Positions 1-9,110 of a stretch of 64,000 bases of DNA are shown here, piece by piece. Made by a program: the position numbers and the translations under genes. Where the stretch lies: the NCBI RefSeq assembly GCF_007713685.1, contig NZ_VMRJ01000003.1:248001-312000 (forward strand). The letters run 5' to 3'. Positions within the stretch are counted from its first letter, which is position 1. Every line of letters begins with the position of its first letter. Under the pieces are notes generated by a model. That model saw nothing but the letters and a program-made list of their open reading frames with translations. It was not told the DNA's origin and searched no databases. Origin of the DNA: Hymenobacter setariae (GTDB lineage: Bacteria; Bacteroidota; Bacteroidia; Cytophagales; Hymenobacteraceae).

Positions 1-758
1 ACTGGACAGTCGATTTCTACGAAGCTTCGCAAACGGTGATGAGCCTGCTGAGCAACTTCACGAAAACGCCGCGCCCGTTGCGCTTGTGGGCAGCCGATTT
101 TTCGGCCTTCAACATCGTGCCCAGCGACTACAGCCGCATCAAGAGCTTTCAGATTAAACTTAGTGGCAGCAGCGACCAGGCCTTTGTAGCTTACAACGCC
201 AAAGCCCTGAGCGTGACGCCGCTGCCCGTGACCCTTACCACTTTTACAGGCGAAGCTCAGGGCCCAGCTGTGCGCCTCCACTGGCAAACCGCCAGTGAGC
301 GCGACGCCGAGGCCTTTGTGGTAGAAGTCAGCACCGACGGTAGCACCTTCGCGCCGGTGGGCCGGGTGGCGGCGGCCGGCACCACCGCCCAAGCCCAGCA
401 CTACGCATTTAACTACCAGCCGCCGCAGTCTGGCCTAGTGTACTACCGCCTGCGCCAAGTAGACCTAGATGGTACCAGTCACTACTCGCCGGTGGTGGCC
501 GTGCGCACCGGCGCGGCAGCCGTGGTGGTGTTCCCGAGTGTGTTCGACCAAGCGCTGACGGTGCGCCTACCCGCGGCCGGCACCACCACCCTGGCGCTGC
601 TAGCCCCCGATGGCCGCGTGCTGCACCAGCAGCAGCTGGCCGAGTCGCCCGCCCAAGACTTGGCCTTGCCCGGCCTGGCCGCGTTGCCGCCCGGCCTTTA
701 CCTGCTGCGTGTGGTGCTCGATGGCCAGGCCAGCCTGCACCGCGTGGTAAAGTACTAG
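1..758 (+). CDS. C-terminal part of a secreted protein with a type IX secretion sorting domain (5' truncated)
   Basis: The reading frame is open to the window edge, so the true start lies upstream; the GTG at 36 and ATG at 39 are probably internal. Around residues 75-155 (counted from the GTG) is a fibronectin-III-like module of the type that precedes sorting signals, with the motifs LPVTLTTFTG and YYRLRQVDLDG. The last 80 residues form a typical Por/T9SS C-terminal sorting domain, including LLAPDGRVL, LPPGLYLLRV and a basic end HRVVKY. Such domains guide export through the type IX system and attachment to the cell surface or release. The catalytic or binding part of the protein lies outside the window, so its function cannot be told. 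Confidence 0.85.
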   Translation, partial: WTVDFYEASQTVMSLLSNFTKTPRPLRLWAADFSAFNIVPSDYSRIKSFQIKLSGSSDQAFVAYNAKALSVTPLPVTLTTFTGEAQGPAVRLHWQTASERDAEAFVVEVSTDGSTFAPVGRVAAAGTTAQAQHYAFNYQPPQSGLVYYRLRQVDLDGTSHYSPVVAVRTGAAAVVVFPSVFDQALTVRLPAAGTTTLALLAPDGRVLHQQQLAESPAQDLALPGLAALPPGLYLLRVVLDGQASLHRVVKY

Positions 759-797
759 CCGCTAAATACCGCCTAGGGCCCCACCTTTGCGGCCGTG

Positions 798-2114
798 ATG
801 ACGACGCCCCTCTACGCCCACTACCTCGCCGCCCAAGGCCAGGTTAGCACCGATTCGCGCCAGCCCCAGCCGGGTACGCTCTTCTTTGCCCTCAACGGCC
901 CGAGCTTTCGGGGGGCTGCTTTTGCCGCCGGCGCGCTGGCCAAAGGTGCCCACCACGCCGTAGTCGATGATGAACAACTAGCTGCCCAAGACCCGGCGCG
1001 CTACACCTACGCCCCCGACCCGCTGGCCGCCCTGCAGGCCCTGGCCCAGGAGCACCGCCGTCAGTTTCGGGGCTCCGTGCTGGCCATCACGGGCTCAAAT
1101 GGCAAAACCACAACCAAGGAGTTGCTGACGGTGGTGCTAGCCCAGAAGTATAGGGTGCTGGCTACTATCGGTAATCTCAACAACCACATTGGTGTGCCGC
1201 TCACGCTGCTGCGCCTGCGCCCCGAGGAGCACGACTTTGCCGTGATTGAGATGGGCGCCAACCATCGGGGCGAAATTGCGGACTACTGCCAGTGGGCCGA
1301 GCCCACGCACGGCCTCATCACCAACATCGGCAAAGCTCACCTCGAAGGCTTTGGAGGCGAGGAAGGAATTGCGAAAGGCAAGGGCGAACTGTTCGACTAT
1401 GTAGCCGCTAGCGGCGGTTCATTGTTCATCAATACCCTCGATGCCAAGATTGTGGCTGCTGCCTCCGCTGCTGGCTACTCTACCCTATCGCCTGCTACCT
1501 ACCCCCAGCCCGGCGACGCGTACCCCGCCACGCTGCTGGCTGCTGACCCAGCCCTACGCCTACGCCTGTGGGACGGAACCGAAGTAGCCGCCCAACTTAC
1601 GGGTGAGTACAACTTTCCAAATATGGCAGCGGCGGCAGCCGTAGGGGCTTATTTTGAAGTGCCCTCGGCCCAAGTGGCCGCCGCCCTGGCTGCCTATAAT
1701 CCGCAGAATAATCGCTCGCAGTTGGTGCGAACCGACCGCGGCAACGACCTGATACTCGACGCCTACAACGCCAACCCCAGCAGTATGGCCGCCGCCTTGC
1801 GCAGCTTTGCGCAGCGCCCCGTGGCTGCCGGGCAAGGCCGCTTGGTCATCTTGGGCGACATGTTTGAGCTAGGCGACACCAGCGCCGCCGAGCACCGTGC
1901 TCTCGGCGAGCTACTGGCCGACCTAGGGCTGCCCAACGCCGTGCTCATCGGCCCGCTGATGCAGGACGCCGCCGCGGCGCACCCAACCGCCCATTACTTT
2001 GCTGACAAGGCCGCCGCGGCCGAGTGGCTGGCCCACCAAACCACCGCCGGCCAACTCATCTTGCTAAAAGGCTCGCGCGGTATGGGGCTGGAGTCGCTGT
2101 TGCCTCTGCTGTAG
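798..2114 (+). CDS. murF: UDP-N-acetylmuramoyl-tripeptide--D-alanyl-D-alanine ligase MurF
   Basis: This cytoplasmic Mur ligase adds D-Ala-D-Ala to UDP-MurNAc-tripeptide, the last cytoplasmic step of peptidoglycan precursor synthesis. The ATP-binding loop ITGSNGKTTTKE is at about residues 97-108, followed by the central-domain motifs IGNLNNHIGVPLTLL and EMGANHRGEI and by the C-terminal motifs DAYNANPSSM and ILGDMFELG. At 438 residues it has the usual length. A GTG directly precedes the ATG at 798 and could also serve; ATG is preferred. The gene ends inside the left arm of a long hairpin that it shares with the convergent rfbC-like gene. Confidence 0.96.
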   Translation: MTTPLYAHYLAAQGQVSTDSRQPQPGTLFFALNGPSFRGAAFAAGALAKGAHHAVVDDEQLAAQDPARYTYAPDPLAALQALAQEHRRQFRGSVLAITGSNGKTTTKELLTVVLAQKYRVLATIGNLNNHIGVPLTLLRLRPEEHDFAVIEMGANHRGEIADYCQWAEPTHGLITNIGKAHLEGFGGEEGIAKGKGELFDYVAASGGSLFINTLDAKIVAAASAAGYSTLSPATYPQPGDAYPATLLAADPALRLRLWDGTEVAAQLTGEYNFPNMAAAAAVGAYFEVPSAQVAAALAAYNPQNNRSQLVRTDRGNDLILDAYNANPSSMAAALRSFAQRPVAAGQGRLVILGDMFELGDTSAAEHRALGELLADLGLPNAVLIGPLMQDAAAAHPTAHYFADKAAAAEWLAHQTTAGQLILLKGSRGMGLESLLPLL

Positions 2115-2170
2115 AGAATTAGCAATGAGCAATGGGTGCCTCGACACCCATTGCTCATTGCTAATTCTCT
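2113..2170. terminator. Perfect 26-bp hairpin between convergent genes, spanning both stop codons
   Basis: Arms 2113-2138 and 2145-2170 are exact reverse complements, separated by the loop CCTCGA. The left arm begins inside the murF stop codon (2112-2114) and the right arm ends inside the epimerase stop codon (2169-2171). It probably works as a bidirectional terminator and 3' end stabiliser. There is no long T tract. Confidence 0.8.
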
Positions 2171-2717
2171 AAAAAGGGCTTTCCAGCTCAGCTAACGTAG
2201 GTAGGATGGCATCTTTGGGCGACACTAATGCTTCACCCTCAAAACCCCAGTCAATACCTAGGGCAGGGTCGTTCCAGAGCAGGCCGCCCTCGGCGCCGGG
2301 GGCGTAGTAGTCCGAGCACTTGTAGAGAAAGAGGGTGTTGTCTTCCAGTGCTACGAAGCCGTGGGCAAAGCCGACGGGCACGTAGAACGCATTGCCCAGC
2401 TCAGCTGTGAGCAGCACCTTGGCGTGCTGGCCGTAGGTGGGCGAGTCGCGGCGTAGGTCCACTACCACGTCGAGGGCGCGGCCCTGGGCCACACGCACCA
2501 GCTTGGCCTGGGCGTGAGGCAGCTTCTGGAAGTGCAGGCCGCGTAGCGTGCCGGCCTTAGAGCTGCTCTGATTATCCTGCACCCAGTCGATGGTAGGCAG
2601 GCCCAGGCCTTGCATGGTGCGGGCGCTGAAGCTTTCGAAAAATGCGCCGCGAGGGTCACCAAAAATGCGAGGACGAAACTCAAGCAGTCCAGGCAGGGAA
2701 TGGGAGATAACTTCCAT
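2169..2717 (-). CDS. rfbC: dTDP-4-dehydrorhamnose 3,5-epimerase family protein
   Basis: RfbC/RmlC enzymes epimerise dTDP-4-keto-6-deoxyglucose at C3 and C5 on the way to dTDP-rhamnose or related deoxysugars. The 182-residue cupin has the family signatures FGDPRGAFFESF near the start, QDNQSSSKAGTLRGLHFQ with the catalytic His, VDLRRDSPTYG, the stretch GFAHGFVALEDNTLFLYKCSDYY, and LLWNDPALGIDW. Length is normal. It lies 73 bases downstream of a family 4 glycosyltransferase on the same strand, which fits a role in surface polysaccharide. No rfbA, rfbB or rfbD is in view, so the sugar product cannot be fixed; related 3-epimerases for other deoxysugars look similar. Confidence 0.92.
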   Translation of the reverse strand: MEVISHSLPGLLEFRPRIFGDPRGAFFESFSARTMQGLGLPTIDWVQDNQSSSKAGTLRGLHFQKLPHAQAKLVRVAQGRALDVVVDLRRDSPTYGQHAKVLLTAELGNAFYVPVGFAHGFVALEDNTLFLYKCSDYYAPGAEGGLLWNDPALGIDWGFEGEALVSPKDAILPTLAELESPF

Positions 2718-2790
2718 AAATGTTGATGGATGAGGTATAAAATTTACGTAAGATGGTAAGTTGAATTAATGCTACTCAAAGTGCTTTCTG

Positions 2791-3918
2791 TTAGTTTTTT
2801 GCGGCTTCGGCTACAGCGCTCAAGTACTCGCGCAGTACCAGGTTTTCGTCAAATTTTTCTTCGGCGAGTTGGCGGCTGGCGGCGCCCATGGCGGCCAGCC
2901 GCTCGGGCGGCAGCTGGGCTAGTTGCAGCAGCTTAGCGGCTAGGTCGTCGGCTGAGCGCACCTGGCAGAGGTAACCATTGCGGCCGTGCTCCACGGTTTC
3001 GCGGCAGCCGGGCACGTCGGTGGTTATTAAGGGCTTGCCGCAGGCTGCTGCTTCGAGCAGCGTTTTAGGAGTGCCTTCGCGGTAGGAGGGGAGTACCACA
3101 CAGTCGGCGCGGTGCAGGTGCTCGGCCACGTTGTCGGAAGTGCCTAGGTGCTCAATGGTGCCCTCGGCCAGCCACTGCTCAAAGGTGGCGCGGGGCACGC
3201 CCACGCCGCCCGCCTCGTCGAGGCCGCCAAGTAGCTGCACCCGCACTTTGTCGGGCCCTAGGGTGGCCCGCAGCTGCCGCGCCGCCTCGAAGTATTCTAC
3301 GATGCCTTTTTCGTAGAGCACCCGCGCCACCATTAGAAAGGTAAAGGGCGTATTGGCGGCTTTGTCGGCGCTGGGCTGGGGCCGAAAGCGCTTCAAATCG
3401 ACGCCCGAGCCGGGCACCAGGCCCGTGCGCTCGGGCCGGATGAGGCCGTAGCGAATGAACAGCTCGCGGTCGTCGTTATTCTGAAAAAAGACCTTGTGTG
3501 GAAACCGGAACGCAAAGCGGTACAGCCCGCGGGCTACTTTGCTCACCAGGTTTTCAATAAGAAAAACCGTACCTAGGCCGCTCACATTATTGATGCTGGC
3601 CACGCCCGCCAGCTTGGCCGCCAGCGTGCCATAAATGTTAGGCTTGATGGTGAAGTGCAGCACTACATCGGGCCGCTCGCGCTTGTAAATGGCTAGAAAA
3701 CGGCGCGTTAATTGGGCATCCTTGATAGGGTTGGTGCCTTTGTTCTCCATCAGGATGGGAACGTAGCGGCACCCTAGCTCACTCTCCAGGCGCGCCGAGT
3801 AGGCGTCGGGCGGGGCAATAGCCAGCACCTCGTGGCCGGCGGCTTGCAGGGCCTTGACAAGGCCACGGCGGAAGTTCCAAATGTTCCAGGAGGTATTGAT
3901 AACTACAGCAACGCGCAC
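2791..3918 (-). CDS. Family 4 glycosyltransferase (GT-B fold)
   Basis: The 375-residue protein transfers a sugar from a nucleotide donor onto a growing glycan at the inner face of the membrane. The N-terminal half (VAVVINTSWNIWNFRRGL, then ALQAAGHEVLAIAP) is the acceptor domain of capsule- and O-antigen-type enzymes. The C-terminal half carries FLMVARVLYEKGIVEYFEAA and the GT4 donor-site motif PSYREGTPKTLLEAAACGKPLITTDVPG, with the E-x7-E pattern. There is no signal peptide. It is probably co-transcribed with the downstream epimerase. Donor and acceptor cannot be read from the sequence. Confidence 0.9.
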   Translation of the reverse strand: MRVAVVINTSWNIWNFRRGLVKALQAAGHEVLAIAPPDAYSARLESELGCRYVPILMENKGTNPIKDAQLTRRFLAIYKRERPDVVLHFTIKPNIYGTLAAKLAGVASINNVSGLGTVFLIENLVSKVARGLYRFAFRFPHKVFFQNNDDRELFIRYGLIRPERTGLVPGSGVDLKRFRPQPSADKAANTPFTFLMVARVLYEKGIVEYFEAARQLRATLGPDKVRVQLLGGLDEAGGVGVPRATFEQWLAEGTIEHLGTSDNVAEHLHRADCVVLPSYREGTPKTLLEAAACGKPLITTDVPGCRETVEHGRNGYLCQVRSADDLAAKLLQLAQLPPERLAAMGAASRQLAEEKFDENLVLREYLSAVAEAAKN

Positions 3919-4040
3919 GGGCCTAGGGTAACTAAAAAAATAGAATAACAGGGCAAAGGTCGGGCGCGAAAGCGGCGCGGGCGCTACTTGGCCCGGCCAG
4001 CGGGTTACTTTCGGCGCAGTTTTCGCGTTAGCAAATTGCT

Positions 4041-4337
4041 ATGAACAAGTATAAAAACACGGTTCTCGCGCTGGGCTTGCTTGCTTTAAGCGCCCGCGCC
4101 CAGGCCGCGCCGCCCACGCCGGGCCAACTAATTTTTCAAAAAAACTGCCAACGCTGCCACGGCAAAGATGGCCGCCTGGGCCTAAACGGCGCCCACGACC
4201 TCACCAAAAGTAACCTCAATACTATGGGACGTACATATTTGGTAATAAATGGTATGGGTAAAATGCCAGCCTTTAATAAAACGCTGACGGCGGCCCAAAT
4301 AGAGCAGGTGGTGGCCTACTCGCTGACGCTGAAGTAA
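4041..4337 (+). CDS. Small exported c-type cytochrome
   Basis: This 98-residue protein has a signal peptide (residues 1-22, ending ARAQAA) and one haem site CQRCH (Cys36, Cys39, His40). Met75 in MGKMPAFNK is the likely sixth haem ligand, and the C-terminal helix AAQIEQVVAYSLTLK is typical of class I cytochrome c. It should act as a single-haem electron carrier in the periplasm. No oxidase or dehydrogenase partner is adjacent. The upstream gap holds TACTTTCG, one base off the Bacteroidota TAnnTTTG promoter element. Confidence 0.9.
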   Translation: MNKYKNTVLALGLLALSARAQAAPPTPGQLIFQKNCQRCHGKDGRLGLNGAHDLTKSNLNTMGRTYLVINGMGKMPAFNKTLTAAQIEQVVAYSLTLK

Positions 4338-4451
4338 GATAACTAAAACGGCCAACCAACAAGAGCCCTATCATTTGAGATGAGAGCGCTTGTTGATTGG
4401 CCGCGTTGTATCAGGCCGGGTGAGGTTGCCGCAAAACGCGGTCAGCGGCCA

Positions 4452-4889
4452 TTACGCACCTTGCGAGTAGATATCCCCGCACCTATTGCAATGCCAGGAT
4501 TGCTGCCATATGGCGTACTTAGGCGGCCAGGTATTGTTATTGTAGAGGTAAGCCCGGTAGAGCAAATAACCCCCGCCGCCTATGAGGAGCAAGGCGATGG
4601 TAAGAAAGAAACCGTTGCCCGCCGCAACCAGCAGCATAAGGATGCCAAGGACTATGGCCAGCGCTACCTTATAAGACTGTTTAGCTGGCGGCGAGGCTTT
4701 GCTGGCTAGCTTGGACTGCGAGGTGCCCTTAGTCGATGTGTGAGCGGTACCCAGGCCCAGCCCGCTGCCGCGGCTTAGGCCACCGCCCAGCCCGGTAGTG
4801 ACGCTGGACGTGCGGATGTCGTTAGTGCCTAACTCGTACAGAATGCTCAGCTTCTGTACGTTGTCGGAGGTGCAAGAGGGGCAGTTCAT
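4452..4889 (-). CDS. Membrane protein with split zinc-ribbon motif, function unknown
   Basis: The 145-residue protein starts with a CPSC knuckle (residues 3-6) and ends with CNRCG near residues 135-139. Two adjacent hydrophobic helices (about residues 75-93 and 95-113, around VALAIVLGILMLLVAAG and FFLTIALLLIGGGGYLLY) lie between them, and a Gly/Ser/Thr-rich linker occupies residues 30-60. The two CxxC pairs could form one zinc site on the cytoplasmic side. I do not recognise a named family. Reverse-strand location and sense composition favour this frame over the overlapping forward frame at 4380-4709. Confidence 0.7.
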   Translation of the reverse strand: MNCPSCTSDNVQKLSILYELGTNDIRTSSVTTGLGGGLSRGSGLGLGTAHTSTKGTSQSKLASKASPPAKQSYKVALAIVLGILMLLVAAGNGFFLTIALLLIGGGGYLLYRAYLYNNNTWPPKYAIWQQSWHCNRCGDIYSQGA

Positions 4890-5151
4890 GCAGCAAGAGA
4901 GTTAAATTGAGATGTAAGTTGAGGGAATTCTGAATTTTAAATAAATGTATAATCTTAATATATAAAATAAAAATTATTTAATTTTTATTTCTCTCTATTC
5001 TCGTCAAAGCCTGCGGTAGGCACCTAGGAGGCCCTGCTTACTACTGCTGCCCCGTATTTGCGCTTCAACTCTTTCTTAATTCAATGCTTTGGAAAACACG
5101 GCATAAGGCATTTATTTAGTGGTATTCTACCGCCCTCCTTTTTGCCATTGT
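4890..5151. other. Intergenic region between divergent genes, AT-rich core
   Basis: About 4920-4995 is very AT-rich and probably holds promoters for the zinc-ribbon gene (leftward) and the M16 peptidase (rightward). A TTTTTG run lies 10-16 bases before the peptidase ATG. No other gene is supported here. Confidence 0.4.
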
Positions 5152-7920
5152 ATGAAACACACTTTCCTGCTAGGGGCTTTGTTGGCCCTAGGTCTGCCCG
5201 CCCGGCCATTGCTGGCCCAAACTGCCGCCGCCCTGCCAGCGGGCGTCACGCAAGTGACGTCAGTGGAGGGCATCACCGAGTACAAGCTGCCCAACGGACT
5301 GCGGGTGCTGCTTTTCCCCGACCAGTCGAAGGCTACCGCCACGGTCAATATCACGTACCTGGTGGGCTCACGGCACGAGGGCTACGGCGAAAGCGGCATG
5401 GCGCACTTGCTGGAGCACATGGTATTTAAGGGCTCGACCAAGCACCCCAACATCCCGCAGGAGCTGACCGAGCACGGCGCCAACCCCAACGGCACTACCT
5501 GGCTCGACCGCACTAATTACTTCGAGACGTTTACCTCGACCGACGAGAACCTGAAGTGGGCGCTCGACCTAGAGGCCGACCGCATGGTTAATTCTTTCAT
5601 CGCTAAGAAGGACCTCGACAGCGAGTTTAGCGTGGTGCGCAACGAGTTTGAGAGCGGCGAAAACTCGCCCAGCCGCGTGCTCATGGAGCGCGTGCTAAGC
5701 AGCGCCTACCTCTGGCACAACTACGGCAAATCGACCATCGGCTCAAAGGAGGATATTGAGCGCGTGCCGATTGATAACCTCAAAGCTTTCTACCAGCGCT
5801 ACTACCAGCCCGACAACGCCGTGCTGCTGGTAGCCGGCAAGTTTGACCCCGCCAAGACGCTGGCGCTCATCAAGCAGGATTTTGGGCCCATTGCTAAGCC
5901 CACCCGCGTGCTGTCCCCCACCTACACCACCGAGCCCACCCAGGATGGCGAGCGCTCAGTGACTTTGCGCCGCCCCGGCGACACGCAGGGCCTGGCCGTG
6001 GCCTACCACGTGGTGGCCGGCGCGCATCCCGACTACGCTGCCACCGACGTGCTGGTCGATGTACTCACCAATCAGCCCTCGGGCCGCTTGTACAAGGCGC
6101 TGGTCGAAACCAAAAAAGCGGCCAGCACCTGGGGCTTCACGCCCACACTGCACGACCCTGGCTTTGCGTATTTCTACGCCGATGTGCGCCAGGGCCGCTC
6201 GCTCGACTCGGCCCGCACGGCCATGCTCGGCGCCCTCGACGCCGTAGCCCGCACCCAGCCGCCCACGGCTGAGGAGGTGTCCCGCGCCAAAACTAAACTA
6301 CTCAAAGACGTTGAGCTGCTATTTCAGAAAAGTGATGACCTAGGGCTGACGCTGAGCGAATACATCGCCACCGGCGACTGGCGCTTGGTGTACCTCTACC
6401 GCGACAACCTGCGCAAGGTGACGCCCGCCGATGTGCAGCGGGTAGCCGCCTCCTATCTCAAGCCCAGCAACCGCACCGTGGGCCTCTTCGAGCCCGACAA
6501 CAAGCCCGACCGCAGCACGGTGCCCGCCGCGCCCGACGTGGCCGCGCTGGTTAAGAACTACAAAGGCGAGCCCGCCATCGCGGCCGGCGAAGCCTTCGAT
6601 GCCTCGCCCGCCAACATCAACACGCGCACCAAGCTAGGCCAAGAAAAGAACGGCCTCAAGTATGCCCTGCTGCAAAAGCAAACCCGCGGCAACTCGGTGA
6701 ATGCTGAACTGAAGCTGCGCTATGGCACCGAAGCCTCGCTCACAGGCAAGCCGGGCGTGGCCGAGCTTACGGCGGCCATGCTCCAGCGCGGCACTAAAAC
6801 GCGCACCTACGCCCAGATTCGGGATGCCTTCGATAAAGCGCAGGCGCAAGTGTACTTCTACGGCGGCGGCCAAACGGCCACGGCGGGCATTCAGACCGAC
6901 AAAGCGCACCTCAATAGCGTGATGGACATCGTGCTCGACTGCCTGCGCAACCCCACCTTCCCGGCCGATGAGTTTGAGAAGCTCAAGCAGGCGCGCCTCG
7001 CCGACCTGGAGTCGCAAAAGCAAGAACCCCAGGCGCTGGCCTTCAATTTGGCCAATCGCCTAAGCTCGCCTTACCCCAAGGGCCACCCGCTGGAAACGCT
7101 TTCGTACGACGACGAGATTGCTGCTATCAAGGCCATTAAGGTGGAAGATGTGCGCGCCTTTTATAAGCAGTTTTATGGCGCTCAAAGCGCCACACTGGCC
7201 GTGGTGGGTAGCTTCGATGAGCCGGCTCTGCGCCAGCGCCTCGACAAGCAGCTTGGCACCTGGAAGGCCAGCGGCCCCTACGTGCGCATTCCGCAGCGCG
7301 TATTCAACGGCACGGCCCAAAGCCAGGCGCTGCAAACCAACGACAAGGCCAACGCCATGTTCGTGGCCATGATGAAGTATCCGCTGCGCGACGATTCGCC
7401 CGACTACGCGGCCCTGTACATGGCCAACTACATCCTAGGTGATGGTTTCTTGAACTCGCGCCTCGCCACCCGCATCCGCCAGAAAGAGGGCGTGAGCTAC
7501 GGCGTGGGCTCGTACATGTATGCCGATGATAACGACGAGGTGGGCGGCTTTGGGTCCTATGCCATCTACAACCCTGACAATTCGGCCCGCCTCGAACAAG
7601 CCTACAAGGAAGAAGTGGAGCGCCTGCTCAAAGACGGCGTCACGGCCGACGAGCTGAAAGCCGCCAAATCGGCCGCGCTGCAAAACTTCCAAGTGCAGCG
7701 CTCACAAGACCGTAACCTGGCCAGCACCTGGGCGCAGTACCTCACCAAAGCCGAGGGCCGCACCTTCGCCTACGACGCCGAGCTCGACCGCCGCATCGCC
7801 GCCCTCACGCCCGAGCAGGTGAGCGCCGCCGCCAAGAAATACCTCGATTACTCTAAGTTAACTATTGTGAAAGCCGGTGACTTTGCCCGGAGCGCCAAGC
7901 CCAAGGCTTCGGCGCCATAA
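5152..7920 (+). CDS. M16 family zinc peptidase (two-repeat, periplasmic)
   Basis: Insulinase/pitrilysin-type metalloproteases degrade peptides inside a clam-shell chamber. The protein (922 residues from the ATG at 5152) has a signal peptide ending near LLAQ (about residue 23). Its inverted zinc motif HLLEH (His85, Glu88, His89) is followed by a distal Glu in FNEFESGEN-like sequence. The second half (from about residue 500) repeats the fold without HxxEH, and contains the R/Y signature RIRQKEGVSYGVGSYMY of M16B C-terminal halves. The frame is open back to a GTG at 5119, but that would place extra residues before the signal peptide, so 5152 is chosen. The gene stands alone, followed by a hairpin repeat. 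Confidence 0.93.
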   Translation: MKHTFLLGALLALGLPARPLLAQTAAALPAGVTQVTSVEGITEYKLPNGLRVLLFPDQSKATATVNITYLVGSRHEGYGESGMAHLLEHMVFKGSTKHPNIPQELTEHGANPNGTTWLDRTNYFETFTSTDENLKWALDLEADRMVNSFIAKKDLDSEFSVVRNEFESGENSPSRVLMERVLSSAYLWHNYGKSTIGSKEDIERVPIDNLKAFYQRYYQPDNAVLLVAGKFDPAKTLALIKQDFGPIAKPTRVLSPTYTTEPTQDGERSVTLRRPGDTQGLAVAYHVVAGAHPDYAATDVLVDVLTNQPSGRLYKALVETKKAASTWGFTPTLHDPGFAYFYADVRQGRSLDSARTAMLGALDAVARTQPPTAEEVSRAKTKLLKDVELLFQKSDDLGLTLSEYIATGDWRLVYLYRDNLRKVTPADVQRVAASYLKPSNRTVGLFEPDNKPDRSTVPAAPDVAALVKNYKGEPAIAAGEAFDASPANINTRTKLGQEKNGLKYALLQKQTRGNSVNAELKLRYGTEASLTGKPGVAELTAAMLQRGTKTRTYAQIRDAFDKAQAQVYFYGGGQTATAGIQTDKAHLNSVMDIVLDCLRNPTFPADEFEKLKQARLADLESQKQEPQALAFNLANRLSSPYPKGHPLETLSYDDEIAAIKAIKVEDVRAFYKQFYGAQSATLAVVGSFDEPALRQRLDKQLGTWKASGPYVRIPQRVFNGTAQSQALQTNDKANAMFVAMMKYPLRDDSPDYAALYMANYILGDGFLNSRLATRIRQKEGVSYGVGSYMYADDNDEVGGFGSYAIYNPDNSARLEQAYKEEVERLLKDGVTADELKAAKSAALQNFQVQRSQDRNLASTWAQYLTKAEGRTFAYDAELDRRIAALTPEQVSAAAKKYLDYSKLTIVKAGDFARSAKPKASAP

Positions 7921-7943
7921 GGGATAGAGCGGCTAAAGTTCGG

Positions 7944-8004
7944 GTCATGCTCATCTGGGGGCCACGCGAGATGTTTCACTGCGTGGCCCCCAGATGCGTA
8001 TGAC
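7944..8004. repeat. Intergenic palindromic repeat, GTCAT-ended, between convergent genes
   Basis: Arms 7944-7967 and 7981-8004 are reverse complements over 24 bases with two mismatches, with a 13-base loop. The outer ends read GTCAT and ATGAC, and GAGATG appears in the loop. Ends and centre resemble the copies at 19023-19110 and 62428-62518. It lies between the M16 peptidase and the NmrA-like gene, so it may also end transcription. Confidence 0.7.
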
Positions 8005-8137
8005 AACGTAATAAGATGACCTCGCGGCCCCCTAGAAATGCGATTGGAAGTTGCTTATGGCAGCGCCGAGAACCTTCACTCCAGCCTTGACTACTAAGCT
8101 CCTAGGTTACTGCGAAACCCATCTTCAATTCCCCGCA

Positions 8138-9016
8138 CTAGGCAGATGCTTTAATCCATTCTCTGAGCGGGGTAAAGGGCTCGGTTGCAATTTCGTTAGC
8201 TAATTGAACTTGCGCCTCGGAACCAGGGCCCATGTACGTGTAGGTCTCAATGTAGCCTAGCAACTGCGCCACGGCTTCCGCGCCCTCAAAGAAATCGGCA
8301 AATACCTCGGCCGGAACTTGGTAAAACGTATATTCTTTCCCGTTGGCCTTGAACGCTCCCACCACATCCTGGAAGCTATTTACTTCGGTCGCCAGAGACA
8401 AATAAGCGCCACTGCCCACCTTCTCGGGGTGTAAAAACGCGCCGGCTACCACCTTACCCAAATCGTGTATGTCGGCCATGTGCAGCACCTGCTTGGTGGG
8501 GTCGATGGGCAAAGTCCAGCCGATGGAGCCATCTTGCTGCTGCTGCGGGGCGGTGTGGCCGTAGAAGTTTTGGAAGTAAAACGGCGGCTGCACGAAGGTA
8601 TACTGCGCAAAACCGGCCTTTTTCACCACCTCATCAACGGCGGCTTTCCCCGTAAACTGAGGCACGGTAAACTGCCCGTTGCTGATTCTCTCCACGTTTG
8701 GCAGCGTGGACCAAATGAAATGCTGCACCTGGGTATTTTGGGCAGCTTCTACGGCCAGTGTCCCTTGTGCCAGCTCATCGGCTCCTTCCCAAAAGTTAGT
8801 AACCACGAATACCCCATGCGCACCCCGGAAGGCATTGGTCATGGAGGCCAGGTCCGTCAAATCCCCCTGTGCTACTTCGTGTGCCTTGCCCTGATAGGTC
8901 TTGGGGTTTCGAGTAACGGCCCGAACGGTGAAAGAACCCTCCTTCACTAGCGCATCTACCACTCCCTTTCCTTGCAGGCCAGTCGCGCCCACTACGGCAA
9001 TTATTTTCTTTTCCAC
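8138..9016 (-). CDS. NmrA family NAD(P)-binding protein
   Basis: This atypical short-chain dehydrogenase of 292 residues begins with a Rossmann loop VVGATGLQGKGVVDAL and contains AVTRNPKT (NADP-phosphate contact region), GVFVVTNFWEG and FIWSTLPNVE, as in NmrA/HSCARG-like redox sensors and isoflavone-reductase-like proteins. The usual Tyr-x3-Lys pair is not obvious, as in other NmrA proteins, which sense NADP rather than catalyse. A Crp-type regulator gene lies 94 bases upstream on the same strand, so the two may be co-expressed or functionally linked. Substrate unknown. Confidence 0.88.
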   Translation of the reverse strand: MEKKIIAVVGATGLQGKGVVDALVKEGSFTVRAVTRNPKTYQGKAHEVAQGDLTDLASMTNAFRGAHGVFVVTNFWEGADELAQGTLAVEAAQNTQVQHFIWSTLPNVERISNGQFTVPQFTGKAAVDEVVKKAGFAQYTFVQPPFYFQNFYGHTAPQQQQDGSIGWTLPIDPTKQVLHMADIHDLGKVVAGAFLHPEKVGSGAYLSLATEVNSFQDVVGAFKANGKEYTFYQVPAEVFADFFEGAEAVAQLLGYIETYTYMGPGSEAQVQLANEIATEPFTPLREWIKASA

Positions 9017-9110
9017 CTTGGCTGTTTTTTAAAGATTTCCAGTGCTACAAAGGTGGAGGGGCTGGCCTGCGGCTGCCCATAAGGTAGTTTAAGAAAGCGG
9101 CTAAGGTAGA

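Noticed and set aside
4380..4709. 109-residue forward reading frame
   Set aside because: Lies antisense within the zinc-ribbon gene at 4452-4889; composition is that of a shadow frame and no start context or motif is seen.
5058..5429. 123-residue forward frame
   Set aside because: Overlaps the start of the M16 peptidase in a different frame; the peptidase is clearly the real gene.
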